Assembly: GCA_002384765.1 (NCBI GenBank)
Contig: DGBM01000084.1
Coordinates: forward strand, 1 to 8,236
Origin: Demequinaceae bacterium UBA4004
GTDB lineage: Bacteria > Actinomycetota > Actinomycetes > Actinomycetales > Demequinaceae
Direction: 5' to 3'
Length of the DNA stretch: 8,236 nucleotides
Shown here: positions 1 through 6,647 of the stretch, piece after piece
How positions within the stretch are numbered: position 1 is the stretch's first letter
Layout of the letters: every line of letters starts with the position of its first letter
Made by a program: the position numbers and the translations under genes
Notes under the pieces: generated by a model
What the model was told of the DNA's origin: nothing
The model's input: only the letters and a program-made list of their open reading frames with translations
Database searches by the model: none

Positions 1-472
1 CGGTCAGGTACGGGTTGAGCGCGTCGCCAGTCAGATTCACCACGTGCTTGAGCGGGAACATCCAGCCCAGCGTCGACATCCATGCAGGGAGCGTCCCGTT
101 GACCATGAACGTGTCGGACACGAACGCCAGGGGCATGACGATCCCGTTGGTGACGGCAGTCGTCGCCTGCGGTGTGGGCAGCAAGAGAGCGAACGCCAGA
201 CCCATCGCACTGAACGACACCGACGCGAGCACCAGGGTCACCAGCACCGCCGGCAGAGTCCTGGCAAACACCTGGACGCCGTAGAAGCCCGCGCCGGTGC
301 CGATCACGAGGACGGTGGCGGCGAGCCCGAGGATGAAGCGGCCGTGGTCGTTCCAGGGCGACTCCGGCCGCGGCATCCCCGGCCCCGGGGAGGTCATGCG
401 TCGTGGCCGGTCGACTCGTCCGCGTCCCGCGCTGCGCGACATCGAAACACTCGCTGGCCATGCCTCTGACAT
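1..472 (-). CDS. ABC-2 type transporter permease, C-terminal part; seemingly lacks its N-terminal half; runs off the left edge
   Basis: Reading the minus strand from 472 gives an open frame of 157 codons to the window edge. After about 45 polar, Arg/Pro-rich residues it becomes a membrane protein, with hydrophobic segments near residues 46-66, 73-98 and 107-124. A loop (NGTLPAWM, 125-132) and an FPLKHVVN segment (139-146) follow. This is the order seen in the second half of ABC-2 permeases of drug or polysaccharide exporters, which pass substrate across the membrane with a partner ATPase. Family members are usually about 250-270 residues, with two further membrane helices before the first one seen here. 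Those are absent, and the sequence upstream is treY. Candidate starts are ATG at 472, 442 or 397, none with a Shine-Dalgarno sequence. The membrane part is clearly real coding sequence. Whether the gene still makes a working transporter is doubtful, and a 5'-truncated remnant fits. The ATPase partner and C-terminus lie outside the window. Confidence 0.6.
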   Translation of the reverse strand, partial: MSEAWPASVSMSRSAGRGRVDRPRRMTSPGPGMPRPESPWNDHGRFILGLAATVLVIGTGAGFYGVQVFARTLPAVLVTLVLASVSFSAMGLAFALLLPTPQATTAVTNGIVMPLAFVSDTFMVNGTLPAWMSTLGWMFPLKHVVNLTGDALNPYLT

Positions 473-504
473 GATGAGAAGACACCACAGAACGGGCACA
501 TCGG
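398..504. other. Divergent upstream region of the permease remnant and treY
   Basis: This short stretch separates the most downstream permease start (397, minus) from treY (505, plus). If the permease starts at 472 only 32 bp remain. It must hold the treY promoter unless that lies inside the permease frame. I see no strong Shine-Dalgarno sequence before 505. The best -10-like hexamer is CATGAT at 470-475 (four of six matches to TATAAT), without a well-placed -35. No operator-like palindrome stands out. The promoter is therefore inferred from gene orientation rather than seen. Confidence 0.25.
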
Positions 505-3021
505 ATGGCAGACGCACCTCACGAACGCGCCAAGCGGCTGGGACATCGCGCAGACGCGCCAGTACCCGTGTCGACGTATCGCGTGCAACTCACGCCCGAC
601 TTCACCTTTGATGACGCCCGAGCGCAATTGGACTACTTTGCCGCGCTCGGCATCAGTCACCTGTACCTCTCCCCCATTCTCACGGCGGCTCCGGGTTCAA
701 CACATTCTTACGACGTCGTGGATCACTCGCGCGTTGCACAGGTGCTAGGCGGCGAAGAGGGCCTGCGTGCGCTCGCTTGGGAAGCCGGCGAGCGGGGCAT
801 CGGCCTCATCGCGGATGTGGTGCCCAATCACATGTCGGTGCCGACGCCCGTTTACCACAACCGGGCGCTGTGGTCGGTGCTCGCCGAGGGCGAGGCCTCT
901 CCCTACGCTCACTGGTTCGACGTGGACTGGTCAAGCAATGACGGCGTGCTCATGCCGATCCTTGGCGATCGCATCGGCTCCGTCCTGGCCCGGGACGAAC
1001 TCACGCTCGACACCCTGGTGGTTCCCGGATTTGAAGAGGCCGGCGAGGTGCCGGTGCTTCGCTATTACGACCACGTCTTCCCCGTTCGCGAAGGCACCGA
1101 AAACCTGCCTATGGACACGCTCGTCGTGGAGCAGCACTACCGACTCGCGTACTGGCGGGTTGCGAACGAGGAGCTCAACTACCGCCGGTTCTTCGACGTC
1201 GGTTCGCTGGTTGCCGTCCGAGTGGAGGATCTGGACGTCTTCGAGGCCACCCACCGCCGCATCATCGATCTGGTCAAGGACGGCACGCTTCAGGGGCTCC
1301 GCATCGACCATCCCGACGGCCTGGCAGACCCGGCCGGCTACATCGCGCAACTGTCTGACGCGACGGAGGGAGCGTGGATCGTCGTCGAGAAGATCCTGGA
1401 GGACGAGGAAAGGCTGCCCACGTCCTGGAAGACCGCGGGCACCACGGGCTACGACGCGTCATGGCGCGTCGGCGCGCTGCTTCGTGATCCCGCAGGCGCC
1501 GCCCCCCTGGCGGGCACCCTGTTCCAACTGACCGGTGATGCCATGGGATCCTTGCCCGGCATCATCGACGAGGCCAAGCGCGAGATCGTCAAGGACTCGT
1601 TGTCCTCCGAAACCAGAAGGCTCGCGACACTCGCGCACGAGGTGTGCAAGTCCGATGTGCGCTTGCGTGACCACACCTGGAGATCGCTGTACGACTGCAT
1701 ACGCACGATGCTCGTGACGTTCGGCCGCTACCGCGCCTACGTCATTCCCGGCGTCACCTCGACCCCGTCTTCTCTCGAGGCAATCGACGCTGCCGCCGCC
1801 AGCGCCCGCGCCCAACTCGACCCCGAACGTCACGAGACCCTCGACGTGGTGGTCGACCTCCTGAAGGGTTCGGAGGTTGGCTCGGCAGGCAAGACGTTTG
1901 AGGCGGCCCGAACGCAACTGATCACGCGATTCCAGCAAGCGTGCGGCGCCGTCATGGCCAAGGGTGTCGAGGACACCGCGTATTACCGCTGGACCCACTT
2001 GCTGCCCTTGTGCGAGGTGGGCTCGCCCGCCGGACGCTTCGCCGTGCCGCCCGCCGGATTTCATGCGTGGGCGGCCGATCAGCAGTTCACCTACCCGCAC
2101 GCCATGACCACTCTCACTACGCACGACACCAAACGCTCCGAGGACGTCCGTGCCCGGTTGGGCGTCCTGAGCGAGGTTTCCGATCAGTGGGACGCGTGGC
2201 TTGGCCAGGTGCGCGACATCACGGCCGAGATGCGTCCCGCCGAGTTGGACGGCCGAACGGAGAACCTGTGGTGGCAGACGCTCGTCGGGACCGTCGACAT
2301 GGATGGCACCCTCATGCCATGGGATCGCCTCGAGGGCTACCTGATCAAGGCCATGCGGGAGGCGAAGACCCACACTACGTGGACCAGCGTCAATGAGGGC
2401 TACGAGACTGCGGTGTTGTGGTTCGCCCAGGCCAGCCACTCCGATCCGGCGGTGCGTGACCTCGTGTCCGAGTGGACAGCCATGACCGAAGACGGGGTGC
2501 GTGCCGCGGTGCTGGCGCAAAAGCTGGTCCAGCTCACCATCCCCGGCGTGCCCGACGTCTACCAGGGCACCGAGGAGTTCCGGCCACTGCTCGTGGACCC
2601 GGATAACCGCCGGCCGGTCGACTTTGTCCACCTGGCAAGCCAGTTGGGACGCATTGCGGGGCGCAGCAAGACGCGCAACCTCTCCGAGGAGAAGCACCGG
2701 CTCACCCTGCGAGCGCTCCAGGCTCGGTTGGCCCACTCGGCGGCCTTCGTCGGCGAGCTCGCGGGCTACGTGCCGCTGCCCTCCTCCTCCGGGCATGCGG
2801 TGGTTTTCGCCCGCACCGAAGCAGAGATCCCCGTGGTCATCACGGTCGCGACCCGCGTGGCCATGGAATTGGAACATCTCGGCGGATGGGGGGAGCACAC
2901 CGTCACCCTCCCCGACGGCCGGTGGCTGGACACCCTGACGGGCGCGACGTTTGACGGCGGCCAAGCCGCGCTCCGCGAAATCCTCAAGACCTACCCGGTC
3001 GCACTTCTGGAGCGTGCGTGA
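505..3021 (+). CDS. treY: Maltooligosyltrehalose synthase (GH13), first step of the TreYZ trehalose pathway
   Basis: This 838-residue cytoplasmic enzyme (EC 5.4.99.15) converts the reducing-end alpha-1,4 bond of a maltooligosaccharide into an alpha,alpha-1,1 bond, giving maltooligosyltrehalose. GH13 landmarks appear in order. The TreY N-terminal signature STYRVQL is at 23-29 and conserved region I, ADVVPNH, is at 103-109. RIDHPDGL at 266-273 contains the predicted nucleophile D268, and VVEKIL at 293-298 contains the predicted acid/base E295. HDTKR is at 540-544 with D541 as the third carboxylate, and the C-terminal PGVPDVYQGTE block is at 680-690. All expected catalytic residues are present, and the length is at the upper end for the family. 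The ATG at 505 lacks a clear ribosome-binding site. A GTG at 568 (residue 22), just before the conserved signature, is an alternative start. The stop overlaps the treZ start, so the two are translationally coupled. A treX debranching gene, often next to treYZ, is not in the window. Confidence 0.96.
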   Translation: MADAPHERAKRLGHRADAPVPVSTYRVQLTPDFTFDDARAQLDYFAALGISHLYLSPILTAAPGSTHSYDVVDHSRVAQVLGGEEGLRALAWEAGERGIGLIADVVPNHMSVPTPVYHNRALWSVLAEGEASPYAHWFDVDWSSNDGVLMPILGDRIGSVLARDELTLDTLVVPGFEEAGEVPVLRYYDHVFPVREGTENLPMDTLVVEQHYRLAYWRVANEELNYRRFFDVGSLVAVRVEDLDVFEATHRRIIDLVKDGTLQGLRIDHPDGLADPAGYIAQLSDATEGAWIVVEKILEDEERLPTSWKTAGTTGYDASWRVGALLRDPAGAAPLAGTLFQLTGDAMGSLPGIIDEAKREIVKDSLSSETRRLATLAHEVCKSDVRLRDHTWRSLYDCIRTMLVTFGRYRAYVIPGVTSTPSSLEAIDAAAASARAQLDPERHETLDVVVDLLKGSEVGSAGKTFEAARTQLITRFQQACGAVMAKGVEDTAYYRWTHLLPLCEVGSPAGRFAVPPAGFHAWAADQQFTYPHAMTTLTTHDTKRSEDVRARLGVLSEVSDQWDAWLGQVRDITAEMRPAELDGRTENLWWQTLVGTVDMDGTLMPWDRLEGYLIKAMREAKTHTTWTSVNEGYETAVLWFAQASHSDPAVRDLVSEWTAMTEDGVRAAVLAQKLVQLTIPGVPDVYQGTEEFRPLLVDPDNRRPVDFVHLASQLGRIAGRSKTRNLSEEKHRLTLRALQARLAHSAAFVGELAGYVPLPSSSGHAVVFARTEAEIPVVITVATRVAMELEHLGGWGEHTVTLPDGRWLDTLTGATFDGGQAALREILKTYPVALLERA
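3009..3021 (+). promoter_or_regulatory. treZ ribosome-binding site and treY/treZ stop-start overlap
   Basis: A GGAG motif at 3009-3012 lies 5 nt before the GTG at 3018-3020. That GTG overlaps the treY TGA stop (3019-3021) in the sequence GTGA. The spacing fixes the treZ start, because the protein from this GTG begins directly with the N-terminal beta-domain of the family. The arrangement predicts coupled translation of synthase and hydrolase. Confidence 0.75.
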
Positions 3022-4769
3022 GCAAACTGACTGTCTGGGCACCCGAGGCGAAGGCCGTCACGTGTCACGTGCGACCGGCACAACCAGGAATCGACGCCAC
3101 TGCGGCGCCGATGGTCAGGTCAGACGACGGCTGGTGGATCGGTCCCGTGGCGTCCGCGGGCGACGATTACGCGTTCGAGGTCGACGGGAAGGGCCCCTTC
3201 CCCGATCCGCGCAGTGCGTGGCAACCGCGCGGCGTGCACGGCTTCTCACGATGCTTCGACGCGGGGCAGTTCGCATGGACCGATGCCGGGTGGGCAGGGC
3301 GCGACGCCCGCGGCGCCGTCACCTACGAACTCCACATCGGCACCTTCACTCCCGCCGGAACCCTCGACGCGATCGTCGGGCGCCACTTGAAGGACCTGGC
3401 CGCCCGCGGGATCGAGATGATTGAACTCATGCCGGTCGCGGCGTTCCCTGGCAGCCGCGGTTGGGGCTACGACGGCGTCTCGCTGTATGCGGTGCACGAG
3501 GCCTACGGCGGCCCCGGCGCCCTCCAAAGGTTCGTCGACGCCGCCCACGCCGAGGGTGTGGCCGTGTGCCTCGACGTCGTCTACAACCACCTGGGGCCCG
3601 ACGGAAACTACCTCGGCCAGTTCGGCCCCTACTTCACGGACGCGCACGAGACGCCGTGGGGATGGGCGGTCAACCTGGACCAGCCCGGGTCACAGGGCAT
3701 GCGCTCCTTCATCGTCGACAACGCGTTGCGGTGGTGTGAGGACTTTCACATCGACGCGCTGCGACTGGACGCCGTGCACGCCTTGGTCGACGACTCGCCC
3801 ACGCACCTGTTGGCGGAACTGTCACAGCGCACCGCGGAACTCGCCGGCCGACTCGGCAGGCCGCTTTCGCTGGTGGCCGAGTCCGATCTCAATCAGCCCC
3901 AGATGGTGACGCCCGTGGCCGAGGGCGGTTTGGGGATGACCGCCCAATGGGCGGATGATGTCCACCACGCCCTTCACTCGTACCTCACCGGCGAGACGCA
4001 CGGCTACTACGCGGACTTTGGCTCCCTTGAGACCCTCGACAAGGCCTACCGCAAGGTCTTTGTCCACGACGGCGGCATGTCCAGCTTCCGAGGCAAGACG
4101 TGGGGCGCTCCCGTTCCGGACGACATGGACCGTCAACGGTTTGTGGTGTTCGCCTCGAACCACGACCAGGTGGGCAATCGCGCCCTCGGCGACCGCCCGT
4201 CGTCGTCCCTCAGCCCTGGAGCCCAAGCCGCATCCCTCGCGCTCATCCTGCTCAGCCCGTTCACGCCCATGCTGTTCATGGGCGAGGAGTATGGCGAGAC
4301 GCGGCCGTTCATGTTCTTCACCGACCACGACGAGCCGCTGGGTTCGGCGGTGTCCGCGGGACGCATGAGCGAGTTCGCGGGGCACGGGTGGGAGGCCCTC
4401 TACGGCGGCCACGTGGACGTACCGGACCCGCAGGACCGACAGACCTTCTTGCGTTCCAAGGTGGGCCCGGGGCTGGGTTCGACTGGCGCGCAGCAGACGG
4501 CTATTCGGGAGTGGATGTCTCATGTGATCCGGGCGAGGCGGCTGACATTGCGCGACGGCGCGTGGACCCGGCACCCCGTCTCGTTATCCGAGGCCGGACC
4601 CCGTCAGGTGACGATGAGCGGCCCCGTGGCGGTGCACGCCAACCTCTCCGACGCGCCGATGCAGGTTCACGGCACGCCGGTCGCGGCGTTCGGCAAGGTC
4701 ACCGAACTCGGCGACGGTTTCACTCTCCCACCCGACTCCGTGGCGCTCGTGGCACTCGAGGAGGACTGA
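3018..4769 (+). CDS. treZ: Maltooligosyltrehalose trehalohydrolase (GH13), trehalose-releasing second step
   Basis: This 583-residue cytoplasmic enzyme (EC 3.2.1.141) cuts the alpha-1,4 bond next to the trehalosyl unit made by TreY, freeing trehalose and a shortened glucan. An N-terminal CBM48/E-set-like beta domain (LTVWAPEAK, residues 4-12, extending to about 90) precedes the GH13 barrel. Barrel landmarks are YELHIGTFTP (103-112), WGYDGVSLYA (149-158), DVVYNH (186-191), LRLDAVHAL (248-256) with predicted nucleophile D251, and VAESD (286-290) with predicted acid/base E288. NHDQVGNR follows at 381-388 with the transition-state aspartate D383. A C-terminal beta-sandwich ends the protein. Length and motif spacing match known TreZ proteins. 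The GTG start overlaps treY by 4 nt, and the TGA stop overlaps the next gene's ATG. A rare TTA leucine codon lies at residue 523. Glycogen-branching enzyme is a relative, but the TreY neighbour and E-x-H-x-GTFT motif favour TreZ. Confidence 0.96.
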   Translation: MSKLTVWAPEAKAVTCHVRPAQPGIDATAAPMVRSDDGWWIGPVASAGDDYAFEVDGKGPFPDPRSAWQPRGVHGFSRCFDAGQFAWTDAGWAGRDARGAVTYELHIGTFTPAGTLDAIVGRHLKDLAARGIEMIELMPVAAFPGSRGWGYDGVSLYAVHEAYGGPGALQRFVDAAHAEGVAVCLDVVYNHLGPDGNYLGQFGPYFTDAHETPWGWAVNLDQPGSQGMRSFIVDNALRWCEDFHIDALRLDAVHALVDDSPTHLLAELSQRTAELAGRLGRPLSLVAESDLNQPQMVTPVAEGGLGMTAQWADDVHHALHSYLTGETHGYYADFGSLETLDKAYRKVFVHDGGMSSFRGKTWGAPVPDDMDRQRFVVFASNHDQVGNRALGDRPSSSLSPGAQAASLALILLSPFTPMLFMGEEYGETRPFMFFTDHDEPLGSAVSAGRMSEFAGHGWEALYGGHVDVPDPQDRQTFLRSKVGPGLGSTGAQQTAIREWMSHVIRARRLTLRDGAWTRHPVSLSEAGPRQVTMSGPVAVHANLSDAPMQVHGTPVAAFGKVTELGDGFTLPPDSVALVALEED

Positions 4770-4771
4770 TG
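4758..4771 (+). promoter_or_regulatory. Strong ribosome-binding site of the PPK2 gene, within the treZ 3' end
   Basis: The purine run GAGGAGGA (4758-4765) contains AGGAGG, ending 4 nt before the ATG at 4769-4771. That ATG shares its A with the treZ stop (TGATG). It is the best Shine-Dalgarno sequence in the window. It selects 4769 as the start even though the same frame stays open far upstream inside treZ. Confidence 0.85.
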
Positions 4772-5632
4772 GGAAAACAGGACAAGGCGTGGCACCAGTC
4801 TCCCCACGAGACCCTGCGGGTGCGCGACGGATTCTCCATCACGGACTTCGACTTCGCGGGAACCCCGGGCTTCACGGGCGACAAGAAGGACGGCAAACAC
4901 CTCCTCAAGGCGCGCGGCACACACCTCAGCGATCTGCAGGAGCAGCTGTTCGCCGAGGGCCGTGCGGACGGCACGCGGTCCGTGCTGCTCGTCCTTCAGG
5001 GCATGGACACCGCAGGCAAGGGCGGGATTGTTCGCCACGTTCTTGGCATGGTGGATCCGCAAGGAGTCCAACACCACTCCTTCGGCGTGCCGACCCAGAA
5101 GGAACGATCTCATCACTACCTCTGGCGCATCGAGAAGGCGCTTCCCTCCGCGGGCAAGATCGGTGTGTTCGACCGTTCACACTATGAAGACGTCCTGGTG
5201 GTGAGGGTCCACGAATTGGTCCCCCCCGACGTGTGGGGCAAGCGATACGACGAGATCAACGCGTGGGAGCAGCGCCGCATCGATGAGGGCACCCGCATCA
5301 TTAAGTGCGCGCTGATGGTGTCCCCACAGGAGCAGCTTGAACGACTGTCTCAGCGACTCGACCGACCTGACAAGCACTGGAAGTTCACCCCGGGAGACAT
5401 CGACGAGCGCGGTTACTGGGACGCCTACATGGAGGCATACCAGGCCGTCTTTGACCGATGTTCGCCCGACGCCGCGCCGTGGTACGCGATCCCCGCCGAT
5501 CGCAAATGGTTCGCGCGGATGGCCGTGACCGAACTTCTGGCGGCGACGCTCGAGGCAATGAACCTAGAATGGCCTGCCGCCGACTTTGACGTGGACGCCC
5601 AGAAGGCACGCGTCAGCGCACTACGGAAGTAG
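4769..5632 (+). CDS. ppk2: PPK2-family polyphosphate kinase (polyphosphate:nucleotide phosphotransferase)
   Basis: This 287-residue soluble protein belongs to the PPK2 family, which transfers phosphate between inorganic polyphosphate and nucleotides, usually recharging NMP or NDP from polyP. The Walker A-like loop LQGMDTAGKGG is at 76-86 (D80, K84). The Walker B-like block FDRSHYEDVLVVRV is at 134-147 (D135, R136). The lid region RLDRPDKHWKF is at 196-206, and the C-terminal block APWYAIPADRKW is at 236-247. The YLWR, SHYEDVLVVRV and WKF...GD patterns resemble those I recall from class III enzymes that accept both AMP and ADP. However, the loop reads AGKGG where the class III example I remember has GGKDG, so the preferred nucleotide is uncertain. 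The protein has a single PPK2 domain and no membrane segment or signal peptide. It is third in the treY-treZ operon with an overlapping start and strong ribosome-binding site, so its product should be made together with the trehalose enzymes. It meets zapE tail to tail. Confidence 0.93.
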   Translation: MGKQDKAWHQSPHETLRVRDGFSITDFDFAGTPGFTGDKKDGKHLLKARGTHLSDLQEQLFAEGRADGTRSVLLVLQGMDTAGKGGIVRHVLGMVDPQGVQHHSFGVPTQKERSHHYLWRIEKALPSAGKIGVFDRSHYEDVLVVRVHELVPPDVWGKRYDEINAWEQRRIDEGTRIIKCALMVSPQEQLERLSQRLDRPDKHWKFTPGDIDERGYWDAYMEAYQAVFDRCSPDAAPWYAIPADRKWFARMAVTELLAATLEAMNLEWPAADFDVDAQKARVSALRK

Positions 5633-5639
5633 CTCTACT
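5628..5639. other. Convergent stop-to-stop junction of ppk2 and zapE
   Basis: The plus-strand TAG (5630-5632) and the minus-strand TAG (5637-5635) are separated by only CT. The junction is a small perfect inverted repeat, AGTAG-CT-CTACT. A 2-nt loop and 5-bp arms make it too small for an intrinsic terminator. No GC-rich hairpin followed by a T-run is visible nearby, so each transcript probably runs into the opposite gene. Confidence 0.8.
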
Positions 5640-6597
5640 CGCCCGCACACATCGCCGACAGCCTGGACAGCGCCCGAAAGTACTTTTTACGATACCCCCC
5701 AGAGAGCATCTCGGCGGGGAAGATTTCGCCAAGCGACTCCCCGGAGGACACGATGCTGACGTCGGCCTCGTACAGCCTGTCGACGAGACTCACTACCCGC
5801 AACGCCTGAGCCTGGTTGTCGAGCGGTTTCACGCCGGTCAGTCCCAGGTAGCGGACCCCCTCCACATACGCGCCGAGCCGACTGGGATGGACGTGGGCGA
5901 GGTCCTCGACAAGGGCGGGCCACACCTCCACCACGCCACCCCACCTGTCGGCGACAAGCGCGACAGCCTCCGGACTTGAGATGACGAAGGCGAGCTCACC
6001 GCGATGCCGATAGTCCGGCCCGTCGATGGTGACCACGTCAAACACGCGGGACACCGCCTGGATCTCGCGTCGGAAGTCGTCAGCGGCGAACCGGCCTTCG
6101 CCTAGCGAGTCCGGCAGAGTGTTCGACGTCGCCGCCAGCGCCACTCCTTCGTCAGCAAGTTCTCGCATGAGACGCGCCATCAGCACCGTGTCGCCGGGGT
6201 CGTCCAACTCAAATTCGTCGATGCAGACCACACGAAAATCCGCCAGCGCGTCCCTTGCCGAGGCGAAGCCGAGTGCACCCACCAGGTGCGTGTACTCCAC
6301 GAACGTGCCGAACGCGGCGCGGGAGCCCATGGATATTGCGAGAGCGGCCAACAGGTGGGTCTTGCCCACGCCAAACCCGCCATCGAGGTAAAGACCCCGG
6401 CCCGCGGAACTGCGTCGCACCCGTCCGCTCGCTCCGGAGGCGAACCCTCGCGCCGCCGACAGTGCCGCTGCCTGCGAGGGAAAACTCCGATCAGGACGAT
6501 ACGTGTCGAAGGTCGCGTCGGCAAAATGCGGAGGCACGGTCAACGACGCGACTAACTCCGGTCCCTCGACCAGTGGCCTGCGTCCCACGATGTTCAC
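5635..6597 (-). CDS. zapE: ZapE/AFG1-like P-loop ATPase
   Basis: This 320-residue cytoplasmic ATPase belongs to the AFG1/ZapE family. In E. coli ZapE is linked to the FtsZ ring under stress, and in mitochondria the relative Afg1/LACE1 works in membrane-protein quality control; the actinobacterial role is less clear. Walker A, GGFGVGKTHLL, is at 73-83 (K79, T80). Walker B, VVCIDEFELDD, is at 123-133 (D127, E128). A sensor-like ATSNTLP is at 156-162 (N159), followed by an Arg-rich RFAADDFRREI segment (169-179) that could supply arginine fingers. A DYR motif (195-197) and a C-terminal KYFRALSRL segment also fit. It is somewhat shorter than the roughly 375-residue E. coli protein, mainly at the N-terminus. 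The start chosen is GTG at 6597. It has no clear Shine-Dalgarno sequence, but a TACTGT hexamer (6611-6606) sits 8 nt upstream, as expected for a leaderless mRNA. It is divergent from the pyrimidine reductase and convergent with ppk2. Confidence 0.9.
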   Translation of the reverse strand: MNIVGRRPLVEGPELVASLTVPPHFADATFDTYRPDRSFPSQAAALSAARGFASGASGRVRRSSAGRGLYLDGGFGVGKTHLLAALAISMGSRAAFGTFVEYTHLVGALGFASARDALADFRVVCIDEFELDDPGDTVLMARLMRELADEGVALAATSNTLPDSLGEGRFAADDFRREIQAVSRVFDVVTIDGPDYRHRGELAFVISSPEAVALVADRWGGVVEVWPALVEDLAHVHPSRLGAYVEGVRYLGLTGVKPLDNQAQALRVVSLVDRLYEADVSIVSSGESLGEIFPAEMLSGGYRKKYFRALSRLSAMCAGE

Positions 6598-6604
6598 GAT
6601 GTCC

Positions 6605-6616
6605 CACAGTAGTGTG
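6605..6616. promoter_or_regulatory. Candidate overlapping divergent -10 elements in a near-palindrome
   Basis: CACAGTAGTGTG (6605-6616) matches its own reverse complement at 10 of 12 positions. It contains TAGTGT on the plus strand (6610-6615) and TACTGT on the minus strand (6611-6606), both fitting the actinobacterial -10 pattern TANNNT. The minus-strand copy lies 8 nt before the zapE GTG. The plus-strand copy would give the reductase a leader of roughly 25-30 nt with its own ribosome-binding site. No convincing -35 is seen on either side. The symmetric CACA...TGTG arms could alternatively be a repressor site. Confidence 0.4.
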
Positions 6617-6636
6617 AGGGAGGGCCGTAGGAGCGC

Positions 6637-6643
6637 AAGGGAG
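6637..6643 (+). promoter_or_regulatory. Ribosome-binding site of the pyrimidine reductase gene
   Basis: AAGGGAG at 6637-6643 lies 4 nt before the ATG at 6648 and supports that start. Unlike zapE on the other side of the same 50-bp gap, this gene has a normal leader. Confidence 0.6.
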
Positions 6644-6647
6644 CCAC

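Noticed and set aside
361..400. CCCCGGCCCCGGGG-rich stretch as a hairpin terminator or attenuator
   Set aside because: It is a low-complexity Pro/Gly codon run in the permease leader, lacks a T-run, and is common by chance at this base composition.
394..660. Minus-strand frame of 88 codons whose TGA forms an ATGA overlap with the permease ATG at 397
   Set aside because: It looks like a gene coupling, but most of it lies antisense to the conserved TreY N-terminus, the protein has no family features, and the permease frame itself stays open upstream of 397. The overlap is most likely chance.
1459..3042. Long minus-strand open frame (527 codons) antisense to treY
   Set aside because: Its composition is that of a GC-rich shadow frame with no recognisable domain, while the plus strand carries all TreY catalytic motifs over the same bases.
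3822..4574. Minus-strand 250-codon frame antisense to treZ
   Set aside because: No domain or ribosome-binding site was found, and it covers conserved TreZ catalytic blocks on the plus strand.
4100..4768. In-frame N-terminal extension of the PPK2 frame reaching back into treZ
   Set aside because: The extension translates to an Arg/Gly/Pro-rich shadow of treZ. A strong ribosome-binding site and the family's usual length both place the start at 4769.
5677..5686. AAAGTACTTT palindrome followed by T residues as a terminator for the treYZ-ppk2 operon
   Set aside because: It is short, AT-only apart from one GC pair per arm, has no loop, and is explained by Lys-Lys-Tyr-Phe codons of zapE.
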